From the NCBI GenBank assembly GCA_000727475.1, contig KL647289.1, forward strand, positions 8,544,154-8,608,153: a DNA stretch of 64,000 bases, read 5' to 3'. Shown piece after piece: positions 1 through 12,060 of the stretch; positions within the stretch are counted from its first letter, which is position 1, and each line of letters opens with the position of its first letter. The notes under the pieces were generated by a model. That model was not told where the DNA came from, ran no database searches, and was given only the letters and a program-made list of their open reading frames with translations. A program made the position numbers and the translations under genes. This stretch comes from Sarcocystis neurona (Eukaryota > Apicomplexa > Conoidasida > Eucoccidiorida > Sarcocystidae).

Positions 1-1802
1 GGAATTCAGCATTCTGTTACACTACTCGTTAAGCCGTTCACGGCCGTGAAGGTTGATCTGCAAAATAGCCAACTAATTTACGTTCACTGAATTCTGCCCG
101 CTGACTTTTGCTCTGCAGCTGATACTGTGTCAGGTACACTGTCGACTGATATTATTTAGGCTCCCCTGTCGGACTGTTTCGCAATAGTTGATTTCTTTGT
201 GTTTCCCCTCCAATATGCTGTTTCGCTGTAGAGACGGTGGCTGTTATAAGTTTGTTAGCGACAGAATTGCAGGACAACACACCACCGGTGCGGTCAGAGT
301 GAGACACAAAGTCTGAACGAAGCGTGAACGGTGGTCCTACGCTTACGTTTGGAGGGTCGAGCAGCGAAGCACTGCTGCAGAAGGAAATCTTCCGAAAAAC
401 TGCCAGGAAGAATAATGATATCCACGAGTTGTATCCTTTCACCGTGATACTACGGCTGCCGGAATTCTGCAGAGTTATATCTACTCTCATTTGCACGATA
501 TAACATCTTGAATGAATAATTCGGATTTTCGCAAATTGCTTCCTGAGGAGCTTTTCTCCTGTTGAATTGTGTCATTCTTCTACTCTGGAGTCTGCTTTAC
601 AGACCTGTCACCTTCTGTATTGTGAGTTCCTTTCCGCACGCCTTCTTTCCTGCGTTGCCGCATTCAGAGTTCCTACACTAGTTAGTACGGTTTTGGTCGG
701 ATACTGTGTGGTACGATGTATGGACTTTCAGTCGCGCCTGTCAAACCCTGCTCCATTCCATTCTCCGATTTGCGACTTTCAGTTCTTTTCTGTGAACCGA
801 AATGAATAAGTGAATGAGCTGTGGTGTGTGCGCACTTACGTAATTTTCCAGAGTTGTACTTTCAGGTATACAGGTGGCCTCATCCTGGTAAAGTATGTCC
901 GCTTTCGCGACTTCGGATCCTTCGACGGCGTCTTCTTTTTATATGTTTTCAGGTAAAAGTCATTTCTGCAACAAGTGTCCCCTATATTTTGGTTGCATGC
1001 TCTCCGATATGTGAGACTGACTCTCTATTTTGTCGACTTTTACCTTCTGAAATATTTAACTTCTGCGACGTTTCCACGTCCTGCTCATAGGTAGTAACTG
1101 TGCATGAGTCTTCTTAATGTAAGACGTTCAACTCAACACACTTGCGGGTCCTCGGGTCGATAGTATTTTCGCCAAAGTGTGAATTCCGCCGCAGACATTC
1201 TTTTACGGTGACCCCTTTCGAAGAGGTCTTTTCCTCCCCGTTCTTGCTGCCAGTTACTCCCTCTGTGACACTTCCTCTAGGCGATCCGAGCTATGTTTAT
1301 TCTCCGGTGTAAGTTCTTCTGTCTACATCTCTTTGCATGAGTGTAGTTGACGTATTTACGTATGCGTGAGTTGCTCTGCCGTCTTTGCCTGTGTTTGTGC
1401 ACCGGCGAAATGCGCATGAGGTTCTTTGCCCATGAGCATCTCTTCCTCCTACAGGAGTAAAATTCTCCTGCAGCTCTACCGGTCGCACGTCCACGAGTAC
1501 TTTTCACGCACAAAATACCATTATACATGAGGTTGTGCCCGGCGCAGCCTTACCACATGTAGTTGCTGTCGCAGCCGCTGCGCGCCTACGTGTGAAGCGA
1601 GGACACGCAGAAATATGTAATCTGCGAAATATTAAGAACACACACATTTATCGTCTTAGCGAACTCGGCACAATCGTATTATATCACCGTCTAGCCGCCT
1701 GCGCTTGAAATTCATACCTGTTTCTGCCGTATACATAGATACATGTATGTGTGTATATATAAATAATACCTCAGTGCGTACACTTACCTATGCGGAGCGA
1801 AA
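1..1802. other. no gene recognised
   Basis: I see no conserved protein segment, no clear exon with paired splice signals and no long ATG-started frame in this stretch. Base composition is balanced and CAG runs are absent. It could be intergenic or intronic sequence of a gene lying outside the window. Confidence 0.4.
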
Positions 1803-1992
1803 GGATGAGGTAGAAACTGGCGTAAATGTGGAAGGGGAGGTAGCTGCAACGCATTGTACGACAACTGTCTGCATATACATGCAAAGTAGATCCGAAAGGA
1901 TGAGGTAGAAACTGGCGTAAATGTGGAAAGGGAGGTAGCTGCAACGCATTGTACGACAACTGTCTGCATATACATGCAAAGTAGCTCCACTG
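1803..1992. repeat. tandem duplication, 2 x 95 bp
   Basis: A unit starting GGATGAGGTAGAAACTGG at 1803 recurs at 1898. About 88 bp are almost identical, the main change being a one-base difference in a purine run. The spacing is 95 bp, not a multiple of three, so the copies read in different frames. No gene is assigned here. Confidence 0.9.
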
Positions 1993-4350
1993 GTTTATGG
2001 CGCTGTGCGATCTGGAGGTGAGCCGCATGAGAACAGCAGTCAGTGGCCAGCACTCAGCATGAGCTGAGTACGTCTCGGAAAAGTACTTGTACTCTTCCCC
2101 AACATGTTCAGACGCGGCACCAGCTGACGAATGTGCAAGTATACACGAATTCGTGTATAAATTATGTATGCTTCCACAGAGTTGGTTGATACGCATGAAC
2201 GGCGGTACATCTGCAAGTGCATAATTGTTTAAGTACATTCGTGGGGACGTATGTCTGTCACGGATTTCTGTCGAGCGCACGCAATACAGGCACACTTGCT
2301 CCTTGAATACGGAAGGGCTTCGACTGATATTGCCTTGGTCGCGTACATAGTACTTTGCGCCCGCAGCAGAGAGCACCAACAAAGATAGCACACGGCTCTC
2401 TCTAAATGCCCTAATGCCCTGCTGAATTCTGGCACTGCAGCTACCAGCAGCACGCATACCCGGGGGCTAGAACAAGTAATAAACTGCAACGGAAGGGAGG
2501 ATCAGCAGCTCTTGTGCGCGTTTCCGTTTTGATGAAAGTGGCGGCAGCAGTTTCATCGTAGATGCGGTACAGTCAGACTGACAATTCTGCTGTCGCTGTA
2601 GTGTGCCATCATCCAGGCATTGCAGTTGCACTGCTTCCGGACAGATAAGCAGGCAAACACCTCAGTACTGCATGTGCGAGTGCTGCTGCTGCTGCTCTAA
2701 ACGCGTGCGGCAAAAGCTGGTGCTGCTGTTGCTGCTGCGGATCTGCACGCTTGCCTACTACTGTTGCTGCTGCGCTACAATGCATGCATGTTAACGATGC
2801 TGCTTTGCTGCTGTGGCCTTTCTTAATTGAGAGACACGGTTGGATCTCTTACATATAAACGGTGCATTTCTCGTGCTGTTCTCGCCTTGCCCCTTGACAG
2901 AATGCAGGCAGTCAGACGCCCGCTGCTGCCGTTGTCCCGTGTGGTGCAGTCCCACCAGTATAGTCTGATAGGATGAAGTACAACAAGTGAGAAGTGTGCC
3001 TTTGCTGCTGCCTACACAGGATCCAACCAGCATGTGTAGCAACTTCCTGCCCTTCGCTGCCTCCTCTAAACAAGCAGCAGCAAGACACTCTCAGATGTAG
3101 CGTCGTGTACACACCTTATGAAGGTGCTTTCTGGATCAAGTGTCACATCTGTAGCGACATACTCACACACCTACATATATATATATAGTGGTGTGAGAAC
3201 TAGATCGCATACACACCGGCGGACGGCGACACTCATGTAGACCATCTTACAAGTACGTATCTACACACCCAGAGAGACGGAAAGGCGTACGTGCACAACG
3301 GTTTGCGTGTCTCTGTATCTGCTAATCACCTGCTTCAGCAGTGGTACAGTAAACACAGAGATTTGAATATTGTCCTCCACGTTTGGTGCACTCTTCTTCG
3401 CCAGGAGCATCAGCAGAATAAAAATGCCTGCAAGGAGCACAGATGGGAGCAGTCGGTCTGTTTCGAGCTGCGACCACTATCTACACCTCCACATACAAAG
3501 ACTTGCAGTCGGTCTGTTTCGAGCTGCGACCACTATCTACACCTCCACATACAAAGACTTGTGAGAAAATACGCATCTGTCGCAGGTTGACAGGTGCCTA
3601 CGCAGAGCTCATACACTCCTCGATTCCTGCGCTTCGGATATATCGAATCTACACAAATACTTACGTGTAATCACTCACACTTGCCGCGTACCTAGACCCT
3701 ATCATGCATCTACGTAGATCTAGCAATCTTCAGATACATATTTGTTCAATTGTGGACAGCTTCTACAGCTTAACTGATTTACAATATATATATATATATG
3801 TAAATGCACGTCGTTTACATGTTAGCACTGCTCACCCGTACGAAAACTTCTCGGGTACCCTCTCTTAGTCTGCAGAAACATGTAAGAGTTTTTTGCGCTC
3901 TCCGGTACTTCGCCCAACACCGACATCCACATAACTTAATGTTCTCATTTCACGTGCCGTGAGGCATTCTACGAAGAAGTCGAACGACGGTAGGTTTGTA
4001 CAGTTTGTGAAAAGAAACAGCAACGTCAGGCGCGTGCTGGCATCAGTTCGATACGTAGGATATCAAATAAAAGCACGTAATGTTTACGTGCCTGCAAATG
4101 CCGCGTCTTCGCTCAAATACACAAATTTTCCTGCTTAGGTTGTGTACGTGTGCACACAAAAGATATTCCAGCGTATGTATGTCTAGACTCACATACATAG
4201 AAAAAGAGACAGATTCCTCGCTAAAAATGACTTCTGGTCTCTTGTGAAGTTTCTAGTGTAAAGTCGACGTAGAGAAGCTCTTTGCACAGTATTATCCACT
4301 GAGTTTTTTCCACCTCTACATAAGCGCTCCTCCTGCCGCTACATTTATCC
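1993..4350. other. intergenic or intronic sequence, no gene recognised
   Basis: Short CTG runs near 2680-2800 mark the start of trinucleotide-rich DNA. A 56-bp duplication lies at 3449-3560 and a short (TA)n at about 3785-3800. No conserved protein segment was recognised. Confidence 0.35.
3449..3560. repeat. perfect tandem duplication, 2 x 56 bp
   Basis: The 56-bp unit beginning GCAGTCGGTCTGTTTCGAGC is present twice head to tail (3449-3504 and 3505-3560) without a visible mismatch, which implies a recent duplication. 56 is not divisible by three, so this is unlikely to lie in a constrained coding exon. Confidence 0.93.
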
Positions 4351-7194
4351 GTGGAGCTTGCCAGGACAGGCGGGTCGTTCGGCTGTTACTCAGCCTACAG
4401 TAGAGAATTTTCTACGTACGGCGTCAGCTGCAGCTGCGCCTACAGCTCCTTCAACCGATGTGATGATGCTGTTCACTTACGTCTGCTACTTCCGCTGCTG
4501 CTGCTTGAGCAACAGCTCTCTTGTACCTACTGCTGCTTCTGCTATCTGGGTTTCTGCCCTTTTGCCACCTTGTAGATGGTTCCACAACAACTGTGCTGCT
4601 GTTGTTGTAAACAGCCAGCTGCAGGCTGCTGCGGGTGGTTTCCTGCGTCTCCCCGGTTCTCTCTCACGCGTGTGTTTCCACGGGAGAGACGTTTGCACTA
4701 GAGATGTCTTGTACTTCCCCAAAAATACACATAATTACGTGTGTAACAGCGCTCTGCGAACGGACATTCACCCGACTAGACAAACGAGGTGCGTAGGCCT
4801 CTGTAACACACTTGCACGCAGGAATACATATATACATGTATATGTATATAGGTATGTATGTCGCTACTTACATGGACATACGATTATACATGCGTGCGTA
4901 TATATGTACGAATACACATCTGTATCCGTCGATGGCCCCGACCACAAGTATTACAAAGGTGTGATTCTCTTTTGCGAATCAGGTCCGTCCCCTGCTACTG
5001 TTCCCTCTACTGCTGCGACCGGTCCTCTGTTTACCTCACCCTGCTTTGCTGTGTTGCTGCACTGTGGCGCTTCGTATGCACACGACTGCCCGTAGAGACC
5101 TGCGGCTGCTCCAATTACTTTATAACCGTGTGCGTCTACTTAACAACCGTGTGCGTTTACTTTATAACCGTATGCGTGTTGTCGCCTTTGAGCCGTTCCC
5201 CTCAGCCGACCCTTGCGTGCTTCTGCTGCAGCACACTGGTTGCTGTTCTGCTACTGCAGTTCTCGAGGAGTAGCTGCGCATCCTCTCCGCTCTCCAGGCG
5301 CTCTTTCCTCTGCTTCCTGTGCTCTTCGTTCAATCTTCTGTTCCTGCGGCTGTAACGACTTCATGTGTTGTTAAAGATTTACTACACACAATACTACACA
5401 AATGCAGCAGGATACTTACATATACATTTACTTTTGTTCACTGGCGCCGAGTGTAGCTGCAGACACACGGGAACACCGCCTTCCTCTGGTGACGGCAGTA
5501 CTGGTTGGAGTCAAGAAGATGGACTTTTTTGTTGCTGCTGCTTTTCTGTTGCGGCATCTGCGCCACCACCGACAATCCTGCGTACAGTGTGCTGCTGCAG
5601 CAGATGCCGCAGCGCGCAGCGCTCCAGGCCCCATAGATAATTCAGCGAACACAGAGAACGGCAGAAGCAGAACCCATCGAAGAGAGCAGCAAGTTCCGTA
5701 ACATGATGCTGCAATTAGCAACAGCATCGGTACAGCACGGCGTCTACCACCAGAAACAAATGCACAACATCACTACCGCCACAGTAAGAGGTGGAGCAGT
5801 ACACTCCGCCGCGGCAGCCAGCAACTCAAGCACAAAAACCTCACGCATTCGAGCGGCATTGCACGCTGCAGTGTCGACAGATTCCGGCAGCCTTCCACCT
5901 CAAAACTAGCATCCCGCCCTATCACCACAGTACATTTACATACATACTTCACCACATAATGTATACGCATACGTGCGCGTACCTGTGTGAGTGGACAGAT
6001 AAATTTTGTGCATTCTGAGCTGCGTGAAGCTATGCCATTACGGATGCATGTGAACTGTGAGAGCGTATCTGTGCACGCATCTGTATAAATCTGCTTTCTC
6101 TACGTTCTCTTCGAAGCAGCTTTGGCGGCAGCAGCAGCAAACGTGCGGCAGCAGCGCTATAAGCAGCTGCAGCAACTCCGCTTTTTTGTGCTGCGCTGTC
6201 CGGCAGTTTTTGCCCCTGTTATGGAATGAGGCAGAAGGACCACCACCCTCAGCAGCAGCACACCGCTACAATACTCTCCCTACCAGCAGCAGCAGTCTTC
6301 CCTCCCCTCCTTCCGCGTGCAGCTGCATATATATAAGGGGATAACAGCAACGCTGGCTGCAGCACAGGAGCAGCCAGAAGCAGCTGCCGCAGCAGCACGT
6401 CCACTTACAGCAGCTGCAGCAGCAGCAGCGGTTCCGAGTTCGCAGCGTCGACACAGTGGACGTGACAGCAGCAACGCCGTCTCATTTTCATCCTTCCTGC
6501 TGCTGTAACACCAGCAGCACAGAACAACTGCAGCTTCTGCGCTGGCTGCAGCACCGCCCCTTCAGGAGCAACAGCAGCTTCAGGAGCAACGGCAGCAGTA
6601 TCCATCTCAGTAGGAGCGGCACCGTCCCAACCCCAGGTGCAGGGGCAGCTGTAGCAGCAGCACCACCAACAGCGTCGCTGTTCGAGCAGCAGCCTCAAGG
6701 TCAGCAGCAGCACCGTTTTTCTCCTCTATGTTCTTTCTCAGCAGCAAACCCAAGCAGCAGCACCGTCCTCGACGTGAGCAGCTCTCGCATCAGCAGCAGC
6801 TTTCTCCATATCCTGCCTCCACCGCAGCAGCCCTACGGTGCTGCACGGGTGGCAGCAGCAATGTCAGCGACGCCAGAGTGTACTCAGGGGCGGCAGCAGC
6901 AACTTCCTCTCCACCTTCATTCACTTTGATCTCGCCCCTAGTCTTCCTCTCCCAGCAGCATGGCCCCCGCGGCAAGAACCATGCACAGCCGCGGGTCTCC
7001 TTCTCAAAAGCAAAAGGAGGAGGAGGCGTACGAGCAGCAGTAGGAACAGCAGCAGGAGCCTCACACGGGAGCGGCTGACGGCCAGTGTGGGAATGCGACC
7101 TCTCCAGATATCAGCAGCGCAGAGGCGTCAAACAGGTGGTTGATAATGCTGCGGTCGTTTCCGCGCCATTTTTCGTCCTAAAGTTCCCCCTCTT
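4351..7194. other. CAG/CTG-rich segment with unresolved coding potential
   Basis: Dense CAG/CTG runs, heaviest at 6120-6930, keep several frames open on both strands, so an open frame alone is not evidence of a gene. The most natural protein-like stretch is on the plus strand at about 4360-4470, directly after a TTGCCAG acceptor-like site, followed by Thr/Ala-rich sequence. I could not link it to other exons or to a family. The end of this segment abuts the 3' end of the START-domain gene and may include its 3' UTR. Confidence 0.3.
5116..5178. repeat. short tandem repeat, 3 x 21 bp
   Basis: Three near-identical 21-bp units of the form TACTTtAtAACCGTgTGCGT begin at 5116, 5137 and 5158. The period is a multiple of three, but no coding exon is established here. 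Confidence 0.85.
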
Positions 7195-10100
7195 TCAGTC
7201 CTGAAATTCTTCGTAATTGAAACTGGCGAGGCTCCCAGCGGAGTCCGTGCCGCCAGCGAAGGCGTGCCTGATGCCGAGTTTGCGTTTCTGCTGTACGTAC
7301 TCCTCAATTTTCCGTTCCATCCAGCCGTAGAAGACAGGGTCTTTCTCCACGCGTTCTTTGTACGGGCCGGTCTGAAACTGCTGGCACTGCCTTGCGATGG
7401 AAACGAACATAGACCGGACGATTTTTTTAACGACGAAAGTGATTAGACGCATCGGCACGAAGCGGAGGCCGTGGTGAAAGTTTCCAAAGAGTTCCAGCGT
7501 CGTTTGTCTGCCTTCCGAAATGGGGAACAGCAGAAAAACAAGGTCCGCGGACTGAATGCGGGGGACCTTGCTTCCCCCGCCAACCCAGCTCCCCCGGCTC
7601 ACCGCCTTGCTGCTGCTGCTGTCGCTGCTGCTGTTGCTGGGGCCGACTCCCGGAGGCGGCACCGGCAGTCCCATGAACTCCGTCGCATTCTCTGGGGGCG
7701 AACGGCAGAAAATGCAGACGCAGCCCCCTTCCTCCAGGGCATTCACGCCTACGCAGAACATCAGCGTTTCCTTACTGCCCAGCAGCGGGTAGTCATACAC
7801 CTGCCTCACCAGCTGAGAAGCTTTTGTATACTGATACTCTTTCTCTGCACTTTTGAAGAAAGGCGCCCAGCTCGCTGCCAAGTCTGTCTCATTTAAAATA
7901 GCCAACACCTGGAACAGCATGCACGGCAGTTTCCCCCGCACTTTCATCGAAACCGAACTGTCCTTCTCCACCCGGTACGCCAGGTCCAGGCAGTGACCTG
8001 TGCGGAAAGCGATGCAGAGGAGACACGAGACGAAGCCGTGTAAATAGAAACAGACACAGTCACACAAAGAAGACGCCACCAGCGGGCAAAAGAAAAAAAA
8101 AACACACACACACACACACACACACACGCACCTAGAGAATCGGCACTCTCCGGCAGGGGTGGGTTGGCGCGTTGCACTTTCAAACCGACAGGAAAATATA
8201 CAGGGAGAGACAGAAACGAATGAAAAAGAGACAGGAGGAGGAGACAGAGAGGTTCGTACGTGCAGTAGCAGTTCCTCTCACAAGCAGCCCCTCCGCAGCA
8301 GAACAAAAGGGTGTACCACGTGCCGACGAGAACGCAGCTATATCACCACGCCCGCAGTAGCAACGAGACACTTCACTTTACTGCCGCAGCACGGGTCTAT
8401 ATTTACGATTAGCCAGCAGCAGCAGCAGCAGTTCTGCAGCCACTACGCCACGCCAGCCGACCTTCCTGCGACCCGGGAGCACTTTTTTCAACACCACTGC
8501 ACCAGTCAGGTGCTTCACAACGCCGCAGCAGCAGCAGCTAGTGCGAAGAAGGTTGACGCAAGGAGAATCGGGTGGGAACATGACGGCAGTGTGTGTGTGC
8601 ATGTGTGTATGTGTGTGTGCGTGTCTGTGTCCGCGTCTAAGAGTGGCGCAGTAACAACAGCAGCCGCTCGTGCCACACGAAATAGCAGCAGCAGCAGAAA
8701 TAGCAGCACCAGCTCCATTCACCGGCACCCGCAGCTCTCTCTCCGACGCACGATCGCTCAGCCCGCAGCCGCGGCAGCCCCACTTTCAGTGAGGACAGTC
8801 GGATCAACAGCAGTCACTATACCAGCTGCACCGTCGTGAGCTGCAGCAGATATATCAGCAGCACAGCAGCTTCCTAATCGGCAGCAGCGGCAACTTTACG
8901 AGTGGCAGCAGCTCGACCGGCACGACGACCGAGTGCTCGGTAAAAACAGCGAAGAATAGAGAGACGGAAGGGACGAACATCACCAACTAAGGGGTGCACC
9001 AGAGAGATTTACCTTGGCGCACAAATCTCTGTTTGTTAATTGCCTCGCCTTCACGTCCCGCAGAAAGGCTCGAAAAAATGTTTCGTCTGTCGCTGGCAAG
9101 TTTTCCTCTCTGTTTGTACATCACCAGGCTTCTTCTGGATTGACTGTCACACAAGTCCCCCACACGTCTCTTTGTATACACCTACGTATATACGTGTGTC
9201 CGCAGTACCGCCGCAGAACTTGTTTATACGGCTATATATACACGAACAAACACGTTTGAACGCGAGAAGAACCACCTGCCTTTACCTGTTTTTACGTCTC
9301 TCTACACAAAGAGGTGAATGCATAGGTTAGGTTAATTCACACGTGAATACATGGGTGCACGTGCCCATGTATGTGTGTGTGTGCCCAGAGTGTGTTTCCA
9401 CACTCTGCGAAACAAACGCAAGCTCCCACATCGTATGTATATCTATACTTTAAGCGGATAGAGAGAGATAGGTACAGAAAGATAATATAGAGGAAGAAAG
9501 TACATACAGAGAGAAAGACGTGACAGAGAACGATGACCTGCTGAGAATTCCCAGCGTTTTCGCGTCTTTTCCACCGTAGGTGTGTTATTATCTGTGCGTG
9601 TGGATACAGCGCGTCGTTACTTGCACCGATGAATACTTACCTCTTTCTCTAAGCCATCCTTCGTCGTCTTGCTTTTTGCGGGCCGTGACTACTTTTTTAA
9701 CGGCGCTACGTTTAGAGAAGTTGCCACTTCTTCTCCCAAAACTCATTTTCCTCCCTACGACGGAACGCAGTCCTTGTCTGAAAGTCTTCGAGGAGCTCAG
9801 TCTTCTCTCTGACAACAGTGCCGCCGCAGGGCCCGAGGCAGACGGCTCCTCCTGCTGGCCTGCTGCCACGCCTCCTCCTCCTCCTGTTGCTGCTGCCTGT
9901 GGTGGTGGGGCTGCTGCGGGGTTCTCAGGCGAAGCGCTGCCGTCCTTCCCTGCCGTGCCTGCGCTGCTGCTGCTGATGCCTTCCCCTTCCGCGCGATGTG
10001 TCGATGCTGCTGCTGCGCCGCCTCCTTTGCTCTGCGACCAAGAGCTGCCCCCGCTTCCTCGGTGCTGCAGCAGCCGCGAGTCCGCCCTTCCACTACGTCC

Positions 10101-11735
10101 TCCTTTGCCTGCTGCTGTTCCCACAGCGTCCCTAGAACTCTCCCCCCCTCCCCCGCCTGCAGCTGCAGTTCCACCTCTGGCTCCCGCCCCGTCTCGGCTG
10201 CTGGCCTCTCCTTCTCCCCCGCTGCGGTGCATGTTTTCATCGGTCTGTTCCTGCTGCAGCGGCTGCTCGTTCTCGTCGGCAGTCGACACCAGGCTCTCGC
10301 AACATGAAAGCCGCGGTTCTTCGCATGCCTGTAGCAAGTGATCCAGATGAAATTCCGTCAACATCTGGTGAAAGATCGTCATCTGTGTGCGAAGATTCTT
10401 CAGCGTCTGTTCGCTTACAAGCCGCTTCTGAAAGTCGCAGAGTGCCCGCTCTTGCACTGCCAGGCGACTCTGCTGCGCTTCGCTCGGAAGACACTGTTCG
10501 TCTTTCTGCCGGTTTTTCCCCGTGCTCCCTGCATGAGACCACGCACCCGCTGCTGCCACCCCAGACACCGCGTCACCCCCCGTCTGCTGCTGCTGCTGCA
10601 AACTCATGTGACGGGAGGAGCCTCTCTCCCCTCCTCCGCGTCCTGCTACCAAGGCTCCGCCGCCCTGAAGCTGCTCCGCATTGCTGCTGCGCGGCGCAGG
10701 GCTGAAGCTGTGCAGCGCTTGTATCACGAGAGCGAGACGATGTTCCACCTGCTGCTCCAGCAACAGCAGATACTGGTACGCCTTGAACAGCTGCTCTTCC
10801 TCCAGATAATGCTGCAGCTGCTTCCACTTCTTCTCTAGCATATCTTCGAGAGTAACTGTTTGCCGCGGTCGGACTTGCGGGCCCCCTCCTTCCTCCCCCC
10901 CTTCCCACACACGCACGCCGTCAGATTCTCTTGCTGCAACGCCATCCCCACCACCACCTGCTGCTGCCTCGCCTTCCTTCTGCAAAGCAGCGCCACCTGG
11001 TTCCGCGCCTCCTGCTCCGCCTCCTGGAAAAGAAGGAGAAGCGTCCCCCTGTCCCGCTGCAGTCTTATTCTCCTCTGCGGCTGCCCCTCCTCCTCCTGCT
11101 GTCCCCCCGCCTTCGCCTCTCGCCGGCTCTTCAGCTGCGGCACCGGGTTCACTGTTGCCCTGCTGTTTCTCTGTAACACCTGTTCCAGCTCGCTCTGTTT
11201 TCTTCCCCTCTTCCGTCTCGGGTGCTCCTGCTTCAAAAGCAGCTGTTCCTCCCCCTGTCCCTCCTCCTGATGGTGCCCTGCCTGCCAACGCCGCCTGGAC
11301 TCCCGCCGTGCTAACAGCAGCACCTGCTCCTCCGGACTCTGCTGTTTTGTCTGCCTCAAGGGGTACGCGAATATCTTCCGGGAAGGCCGCGGGATCGACC
11401 GTTGCATGCGCTGGAGTAGCAGCAGAGAGGCCGGCGATCGTACCACCCGCTGCGGCTGCCTGTCCCAAAGCGCCGGCACCCTTCTCTCCCAACTCGGCTG
11501 CGCCTCCTGTTGCTCCCCCTTGTGCGTCGCCTGCTGCACCCTCCGCTTTGATAGCAACACGCTGCACGTCGTCTTGCTGCTGCAGCGGCGCCGACGCAGC
11601 AATAGCAGAAGCTTCTGCTTGGGACTCCTTCTGCAGCAGCACAGGAGGCGTGTCTGTTGTCGCAGCAGTGGGCGGCAGCAGTGAGTGCGGCTGCACTGCG
11701 CTACTGCGCTGGCAGCAGTTCAGCAGGGCCCTCAT
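7195..11735 (-). CDS. START-domain lipid-transfer protein with long coiled-coil N-terminus (two exons)
   Basis: Proposed CDS: complement of 9641-11735 joined to 7195-7997, 965 residues. START domains form a pocket that carries a single lipid between membranes; the ligand here is unknown. Exon 2 holds nearly all of the START-like domain (residues ~699-965). Segments include AILNETDLAASWAPFF, a YDYPLLG strand, ATEFMGLPVPPP, and a C-terminal helix with FVPMRLITFVVKKIV. Exon 1 is rich in Ala, Gly and Glu with Gln/Ser runs. It carries two charged helical stretches, around residues 292-355 and 418-470, that look like coiled coils. The donor at 9640 (GAG|GTAAGT) and the acceptor before 7997 (CCGCACAG) have matching phase. 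Together they give a smooth GWLRERG/HCLDLAYRVEK junction at the start of the domain. The first in-frame ATG is at 11735; an upstream exon is possible because a CTGTGTAG acceptor-like site lies just before it. The family call is from recalled START sequence features, not a search. Confidence 0.72.
8102..8127. repeat. (CA)n microsatellite in the START-gene intron
   Basis: About 13 uninterrupted CA dinucleotides lie just upstream (in gene orientation) of the exon 2 acceptor, inside the proposed intron 7998-9640. The same intron also carries CAG runs near 8417-8435, 8520-8540 and 8680-8710, and a GT-rich tract at 8588-8632. Confidence 0.95.
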
Positions 11736-12060
11736 GACGCGGCAGCTACACAGAAACAAGTGAAAACTGTCAGGAACACGACAAAAGACTACAACCCACT
11801 ACCAGAACACCTTGTCCACCACCACCAGCAATTTCTGCAGAAAAGGACCGCAGACCTTTCCACAGTAACAGCAGCAGCAGCCGCACAGCCCTTTACGCGA
11901 ATCGGCAGCAAATGTCGCTCTGCACCAGCAGCAGCAGCATCACAGCCTTCTACAGAAACATGCTGCAAGTGTGTAAACACATCAACGCAGTCCTTGCAGT
12001 GCGGGAAGCCCACTCGCACAAGTAAAACGTCCACGCATCTCTGCTAAATCTTAAAGCTCC
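11736..12060 (-). other. 5' flank of the START-domain gene
   Basis: CAG-containing DNA directly upstream of the proposed ATG. An acceptor-like TGTGTAG at about 11747 could end a 5' UTR intron. No promoter motif was recognised; apicomplexan core promoters are poorly defined and cannot be called by eye. Confidence 0.3.

Noticed and set aside
1771..2457. 228-codon minus-strand frame over the 95-bp duplication
   Set aside because: Part of its length comes from the duplicated unit; there is no domain or splice support, and the composition does not differ from the flanks.
9580..11763. plus-strand frames opposite START-gene exon 1
   Set aside because: They are Leu/Pro/Cys-rich shadows of the minus-strand exon, which has coiled-coil character and a phase-matched splice to the START domain.
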